Of a stretch of 64,000 bases of DNA, positions 60,387 through 64,000 are shown piece after piece. The stretch is taken from assembly GCF_016405885.1 (NCBI RefSeq), contig NZ_JAEKGC010000007.1, forward strand, positions 62,001-126,000, read 5' to 3'. The notes below the pieces were generated by a model. It was not told the origin of the DNA. It saw nothing but the letters and a program-made list of their open reading frames with translations, and made no database searches. The stretch's first letter is position 1; each line of letters begins with the position of its first letter. The position numbers and the translations under genes are program-made. Origin of the DNA: Arthrobacter sp. MSA 4-2 (GTDB taxonomy: Bacteria; Actinomycetota; Actinomycetes; Actinomycetales; Micrococcaceae).

Positions 60387-60944
60387 ATGGCAAAGCTGAT
60401 CTACTCGATGATCACCTCGCTCGACGGCTACGCAGAGGCGGCGGAGGGAGACCTCGGCGCCGGGGCCGAGGTCGAAGAGGTGCATACCTTCATCGGTGAC
60501 ATTTTCCGCCCTGTCCGCACCTTCCTCTACGGCCGGCGGATGTACGAGACGATGGTGTTCTGGGAGACAGCGCATACCCTGCCCGACGTGCCTCCGCACA
60601 TCCTGCAGTACGCCCGCGACTGGCAGGCCGCGGAGAAGATCGTGTACTCCACGACGCTGGAGTCGGCGTCAAGCGCGAAGACCCGGATCGAGCGGACCTT
60701 CGACCCTGACGAGGTGCGTAGGCTCAAGGAGGAGTCCGACTCCGACCTCAGCGTCGACGGTCCGACCCTTGCGGCCCAGGCGATCGCTGCCGGCCTGGTG
60801 GACGAGTACCACCTGTTCATCACCACGAGTGTGGTCGGGGGCGGCAAGCGGTTCTTCCCCGACGGCGTGAGGCTGGATCTCGACCTGGTCGAGGAACGCG
60901 CCTTCGACAGCGGACTGATCTACGCGCGCTACCGGACCCGCTGA
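60387..60944 (+). CDS. Dihydrofolate reductase family protein (RibD C-terminal type)
   Basis: A 185-residue NADPH-dependent-type reductase of the RibD-C/DHFR-like group. AKLIYSMITSLDGYAEAA is the typical opening, LYGRRMYETMVFWE the middle loop, and VDGPTLAAQAIAAGLVDEYH the nucleotide-binding segment. GAAGGA at 60376-60381 supports ATG 60387. Substrate unknown; these small homologues are common accessory genes. Confidence 0.87.
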   Translation: MAKLIYSMITSLDGYAEAAEGDLGAGAEVEEVHTFIGDIFRPVRTFLYGRRMYETMVFWETAHTLPDVPPHILQYARDWQAAEKIVYSTTLESASSAKTRIERTFDPDEVRRLKEESDSDLSVDGPTLAAQAIAAGLVDEYHLFITTSVVGGGKRFFPDGVRLDLDLVEERAFDSGLIYARYRTR

Positions 60945-61104
60945 ACCGGGCCTGAAGTCACGACCCTCGGCCGGCTGCCTGGTGCGGCGCGCCGGAAGCG
61001 GCGCTTCAGGGAATAGCGCTTTACTTGGACCTTGGGGAGCGGGTGCCGTTCTCGACGGGTCGGAGCCAACGGCCGAAGAGAACGGCCGAAGCGACCCCAG
61101 GCTG

Positions 61105-61125
61105 TGCCGGCAAACGTTGCCGGCA
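61105..61125. promoter_or_regulatory. Perfect 9+9 inverted repeat upstream of the MFS gene
   Basis: TGCCGGCAA-ACG-TTGCCGGCA is symmetric around the C at 61115. It lies 34 nt before the MFS start GTG 61159. It could be an operator for a local repressor or an RNA hairpin in the leader. Confidence 0.5.
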
Positions 61126-61158
61126 GTTCGTGCAGGCTGGAGACAGGACGGGGATTCC

Positions 61159-62433
61159 GTGGTGGAGGATGGAGGGCGCCCTCCCGGGGATCCGGTGCCC
61201 GATGGCGAACGGCAGCCGCTCGGGGCCCCGTTCTGGACGCTGTGGACCGCTTCGGGCTTCTCGAACCTCGCCGACGGCGTCCTCAAGGTCGCCCTGCCGC
61301 TGATTGCCCTGCGCTTCACCGATTCCCCGACGCTGATCGCCGGGCTCGCCATCGCCCTGTCGCTGCCGTGGCTGCTCTTCGCGCTCCCGGCCGGAGCGCT
61401 GGCCGACCGTGGCGACCGCCGTCGGATCATGCTCACGGCCAACACCGCTCGAGCCGCCCTTCTCCTGGCCCTCGTCGCCGCCCTGCTGTCCGGCGCGGAG
61501 CCGATCTGGGCCCTCTACCTGGTGGCGTTCGCCATCGGCTGCTCCGAGACCGCCTACGACACCTCGGCCCAGTCGATCCTGCCGCAGGTGGTGCCCCGGC
61601 CGGTGCTCTCGCGGGCCAACGGCCGGCTCTTCGCGGTGGAACTGACGGCAAACCAGTTCATCGGGCCACCGCTGGGAGGAGCGCTCGTCGTCGTGGGTGC
61701 CACCCTGGCCCTGACCGTCCCGGCGGCCCTGTGGGCCTGCGCGGTGGGAGCACTGCTGTTCGTGCGCGGCAGTTTCCGGGTGGAGCGGACGACATCCTCC
61801 TCGATGCGTGCCGACATCGCCGAGGGGCTGCGGTTCCTGTGGAGCCGGCCGCTGCTGCGCACGCTCGCGGCAATGGTCGGGGGCTTCAACTTCGCCTCCA
61901 GTGCGGCGTTCACAGTCTTCGTGCTCTTCGCCGTCGGACCCGGATCGGCCATGAAGCTTTCGGAGCCCGGATTCGGGCTGCTGCTGACCTCGATCGCCGT
62001 CGGAAGCCTCCTTGGTTCGCTCGTGGCCGAGGGGATTGAGAAGCGGTTGGGACGCTCCCGGTCCCTGGCCGTGGCGATCCTTGCGAGCGTGCCACTCGTC
62101 GGCATGCCGGCCGTGACCGCAGACCCGGTGCTCGTTGGCCTGGCCTTCTTCCTGGGCGGGGTGGCCATCGCCGTCTGGAACGTCGTTTCGGTCTCGCTGC
62201 GGCAGCGGATCACTCCGGACCGGCTGCTCGGACGGGTCAACAGCGCCTACCGCCTGCTGGCCTGGGGCACGATGCCGGCGGGCGCGGCCGCCGGGGGGCT
62301 GCTGGCCCAGTACTTCGGCCTGACAACGGTGTTCGCTTCGATGGGCATCCTGTCCCTGGTGCTGCTGCTCGGAATGCGGGTAGTGACCGAACCGGCCATT
62401 GAGGCCGCGGAGCGTGATATCGAAGCCGCCTGA
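61159..62433 (+). CDS. MFS transporter, MFS_3/EntS-like exporter
   Basis: A 424-residue major-facilitator protein with about eleven to twelve helices. FWTLWTASGFSNLADGVLKV starts helix 1; AGALADRGDRRRIML is the motif A loop between helices 2 and 3, and SETAYDTSAQSILPQVV is the family's mid-region. GTG 61159 is chosen, with GGGGA nearby; a longer open frame starts at 60982 but lacks a ribosome binding site. Likely a small-molecule exporter; substrate unknown. Confidence 0.86.
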   Translation: MVEDGGRPPGDPVPDGERQPLGAPFWTLWTASGFSNLADGVLKVALPLIALRFTDSPTLIAGLAIALSLPWLLFALPAGALADRGDRRRIMLTANTARAALLLALVAALLSGAEPIWALYLVAFAIGCSETAYDTSAQSILPQVVPRPVLSRANGRLFAVELTANQFIGPPLGGALVVVGATLALTVPAALWACAVGALLFVRGSFRVERTTSSSMRADIAEGLRFLWSRPLLRTLAAMVGGFNFASSAAFTVFVLFAVGPGSAMKLSEPGFGLLLTSIAVGSLLGSLVAEGIEKRLGRSRSLAVAILASVPLVGMPAVTADPVLVGLAFFLGGVAIAVWNVVSVSLRQRITPDRLLGRVNSAYRLLAWGTMPAGAAAGGLLAQYFGLTTVFASMGILSLVLLLGMRVVTEPAIEAAERDIEAA

Positions 62434-62524
62434 GCCGCGGAACGACGTCGTGGGCGCCTGAGTGGGCGCCGCAGTGACGGACGGCGGCCCGCCGGACCGT
62501 CCGCCCCGGCCGCGCAGCGCCCTC

Positions 62525-62563
62525 GGCCGGTTCAGCGCAGTTCTGGCCGGTTCAGCGCAGTTC
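62525..62563. repeat. 20-bp direct duplication at the 3' end of the GNAT gene
   Basis: GGCCGGTTCAGCGCAGTTC occurs at 62525-62543 and again at 62545-62563. The second copy includes the GNAT stop codon. A second case of local duplication at a gene end, like 7045-7083. Confidence 0.9.
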
Positions 62564-63019
62564 GAGGATCAGTTCCTTGACCACGGCGCCGCGGGCGTTG
62601 GCGAAACCCTGGGCCTCGCCCACGCGCTGGAAGCCCCACCGCTCAAGGATGCGGATCGAGCTGACGTTGTCGACCACGGCCCGGGCACGCAGGGGGCGTT
62701 CGGTCACCTCGGCGAGGAACTGGCCCACCGCCGCCGTCGTGATGCCCTGACCCCAGCGGGCCTTGTCCACCCAGTAGCTGATTTCGGGGGTCTCCTCGTC
62801 CTTGTAGGCGAGGATGCTGCCGACGACCTCGCCGTCCGCGAGGATGGTGCGCACCGTGATCTTCGGGTTGTTGAGGATGTCCTGCCAGTGGTGGTCGAAC
62901 ACCCCGCGGTCCGATGGATTCTTCGCGGCGAAGCCCGCCATGTGGTTGGCGCTCGGGTCCAGCTGGTGGGTGAAGAACTTATCCAGGTCGGCGGCTTCAA
63001 CGGGGCGGAGTTCAATCAC
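62552..63019 (-). CDS. GNAT-family N-acetyltransferase
   Basis: A 155-residue acetyltransferase of the RimJ/RimL-like class. WGQGITTAAVGQFLAE is the acetyl-CoA loop (motif A with R/Q-x-x-G-x-T), preceded by ILAYKDEETPEISYWVDKAR, and the ending LERWGFQRVGEAQGF is typical. Start is GTG 63019. Could acetylate protein N-termini or small amines; unknown. Convergent with the MFS gene. Confidence 0.87.
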   Translation of the reverse strand: MIELRPVEAADLDKFFTHQLDPSANHMAGFAAKNPSDRGVFDHHWQDILNNPKITVRTILADGEVVGSILAYKDEETPEISYWVDKARWGQGITTAAVGQFLAEVTERPLRARAVVDNVSSIRILERWGFQRVGEAQGFANARGAVVKELILELR

Positions 63020-63096
63020 GGCGGAACTTTCGGTTAGGAGGCACTGTCGGTATCGGTAAAGAACCAGCGTACCTGCGGGTCAGGCGGATGCCGGGC

Positions 63097-63708
63097 TCAG
63101 GCGTTCAGCGCGGCCCAGGCCATGTTCTCCAGGAGGAGACGCAGGCCGCCGAGATCCCTGCTGCTCCTGCTGCCCTGGGTGGTGTGCGGGGTCGAGTTGA
63201 TGAGTCCGAACACCGCATGGGCCTTCCGGCGCAGCTGCACGAGGTCCGCACCCGGGGTGCGGTCGGCCATCGCCTCGACCCACACCTCGAGGTAGCGGCG
63301 CTGCAGCGACCTCACCGTTTGGGCGTCCTCCCGGGACAGGCTGCTGAGGTCGCGGTCCTGGACGCGGATGACGTTGGCGTTGCTGAGGGCGAAATCGACC
63401 TGGAACTCGATGAGTCCGCGCAGAGCGCTGTCGGCGTCGGCGGAGTTGGCCAGGACGGCGCGGCCGCCGTCGAGGAGGTCCTCGCTGACTCCGGTCAGCA
63501 GCGCCGAGAGCACTGCGGGCTTGCCGCTGAAGTGCCGGTAAACAGCCGGCCCGCTGACGCCTGCGGCAGCGCCGAGGTCCTCAATGGAGACACCGTTGTA
63601 CCCGCGCTCGGCGAAAAGCTGGGCGGCCGCGCCCAGGAGGGCGGCGCGCCGCGAGGCCTTGGCCAGGCTGCGGCCCGTGACCCGGTCGACGGTGGGCGGT
63701 GATTCCAT
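63097..63708 (-). CDS. TetR-family transcriptional regulator
   Basis: A 203-residue repressor-type protein. The N-terminal helix-turn-helix is AAQLFAERGYNGVSIEDLGAA followed by GVSGPAVYRHFSGK; the rest is the helical ligand domain. GGGGG lies 8 nt before ATG 63708. It is divergent from an acyl-CoA carboxylase gene, and the intergenic repeats fit self- and target regulation. Ligand is probably an acyl-CoA, by inference. Confidence 0.92.
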   Translation of the reverse strand: MESPPTVDRVTGRSLAKASRRAALLGAAAQLFAERGYNGVSIEDLGAAAGVSGPAVYRHFSGKPAVLSALLTGVSEDLLDGGRAVLANSADADSALRGLIEFQVDFALSNANVIRVQDRDLSSLSREDAQTVRSLQRRYLEVWVEAMADRTPGADLVQLRRKAHAVFGLINSTPHTTQGSRSSRDLGGLRLLLENMAWAALNA

Positions 63709-63769
63709 GAAAATATCCCCCTGTTGGTGTGTGTGCTCTTATTGTGGTGGACAGGCCGGTTAATAGCCA

Positions 63770-63799
63770 CTAACCTAAACTCGGTTAGCGCTTACTAAC
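63770..63799. promoter_or_regulatory. Overlapping inverted repeats, probable TetR operator
   Basis: Two overlapping inverted repeats share a central GTTAG: CTAACC-N7-GGTTAG (63770-63788) and GTTAG-N6-CTAAC (63784-63799). They lie between the divergent TetR and carboxylase genes. Typical size and symmetry for a TetR-family operator. Confidence 0.6.
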
Positions 63800-63823
63800 T
63801 TAAGTCGTTTGAGGGAAGAGTCG

Positions 63824-64000
63824 ATGGAGACGCTCACGTCGAAGGTGGACACCACCTCGCTGGAATTCTTGGAGAACGACGAGGCGCAGCGCCGCCTGGC
63901 CGCAGAACTCCGCGGCCGCCTCGCGGAAACCGCCCTGGGCGGACCCCCGCGGTCCCGGGAACGCCACGTGGCCCGCGGCAAGCTCCTGCCGCGCGAACGC
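63824..64000 (+). CDS. Acyl-CoA carboxylase, carboxyltransferase (beta) subunit, N-terminal part; cut by window end
   Basis: Only the first 59 residues are present. The segment [16 protein letters not shown] at the end of the visible part is the standard N-terminus of biotin-dependent carboxyltransferase beta subunits such as methylcrotonyl-CoA or propionyl-CoA carboxylase. ATG 63824 follows GAGGGAAG. Divergent from the TetR gene. The exact substrate cannot be told from this fragment; the methylcrotonyl type is the likeliest. Confidence 0.85.
   Translation, partial: METLTSKVDTTSLEFLENDEAQRRLAAELRGRLAETALGGPPRSRERHVARGKLLPRER

Overview
The window is 64 kb of very GC-rich chromosomal DNA. It reads like a Micrococcaceae-type actinobacterium (Arthrobacter and relatives). 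The signs are frequent GTG starts, -10 boxes of the TANNNT type placed exactly 6 nt before start codons (leaderless mRNAs), a SAM-IV riboswitch (an Actinomycetales class), GAF-ANTAR and DivIVA-domain proteins, and CRP/GlxR-type operators. The genus is an inference from style and gene content, not from a search. I see no CRISPR array, no insertion sequence and no prophage; most of the window is ordinary chromosomal backbone.

Layout: 1-5.2 kb is a histidine-utilisation operon (hutU end, an M20 amidohydrolase, hutF, hutI; genes 2-4 overlap). 5.2-7.7 kb holds a CPBP membrane protease, a glycosyltransferase and a glyoxalase-like protein. 7.7-14.1 kb concerns sulfur: a SAM-IV riboswitch controls metY-metX, followed by a small unknown gene and, on the other strand, a sulfonate/nitrate-type ABC transporter with an Rrf2 regulator. 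14.2-24.4 kb carries two hydrolases, an S4 RNA-binding protein, a YdcZ-type transporter, glyS with a GNAT gene, a PlsC-like acyltransferase, an alpha/beta hydrolase, a YibE/F membrane protein and dusB. 24.5-28.1 kb is dgt, dnaG and tRNA-Asn. 28.2-35.3 kb holds an NmrA/DUF2867 protein, a Bcr/CflA exporter, a holin-like membrane protein, a CDP-alcohol phosphotransferase, a NIPA-like transporter, a GT4 glycosyltransferase and a CAU tRNA. 35.4-36.7 kb is an acyl-CoA dehydrogenase with a likely operator.

36.8-43.7 kb is the conserved M23 peptidase, rpsB-tsf, pyrH, frr, cdsA block, here with a 440-bp repeat array inserted before rpsB, followed by a DivIVA-domain gene. 43.7-50.1 kb is a divergent locus in which a LytS/LytTR two-component pair sits between two solute:sodium symporters, each paired with a small membrane protein. 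50.2-55 kb carries an Lrp-type regulator divergent from a three-gene 2-oxoacid dehydrogenase operon (E1 alpha, E1 beta, E2). 55.4-60 kb is an accessory-looking stretch: GAF-ANTAR regulator, small unknown proteins, a GNAT, a lipoprotein and a DUF2252 protein. 60-64 kb has a minisatellite, a reductase, an MFS exporter, a GNAT and a TetR regulator divergent from an acyl-CoA carboxylase gene cut by the window edge.

The most useful signals outside the genes are: the SAM-IV riboswitch with a DtxR/IdeR-like box upstream; CRP/GlxR-type palindromes in front of both the acetate-type symporter operon and the oxoacid dehydrogenase operon; a recurrent leaderless promoter layout; the repeat arrays at 37.7, 47.7 and 60.0 kb; and several perfect palindromes that look like operators. 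In the hut operon an M20 hydrolase occupies the place where HutG might be expected, and HutI has Asn where the known zinc-ligand Asp should be.
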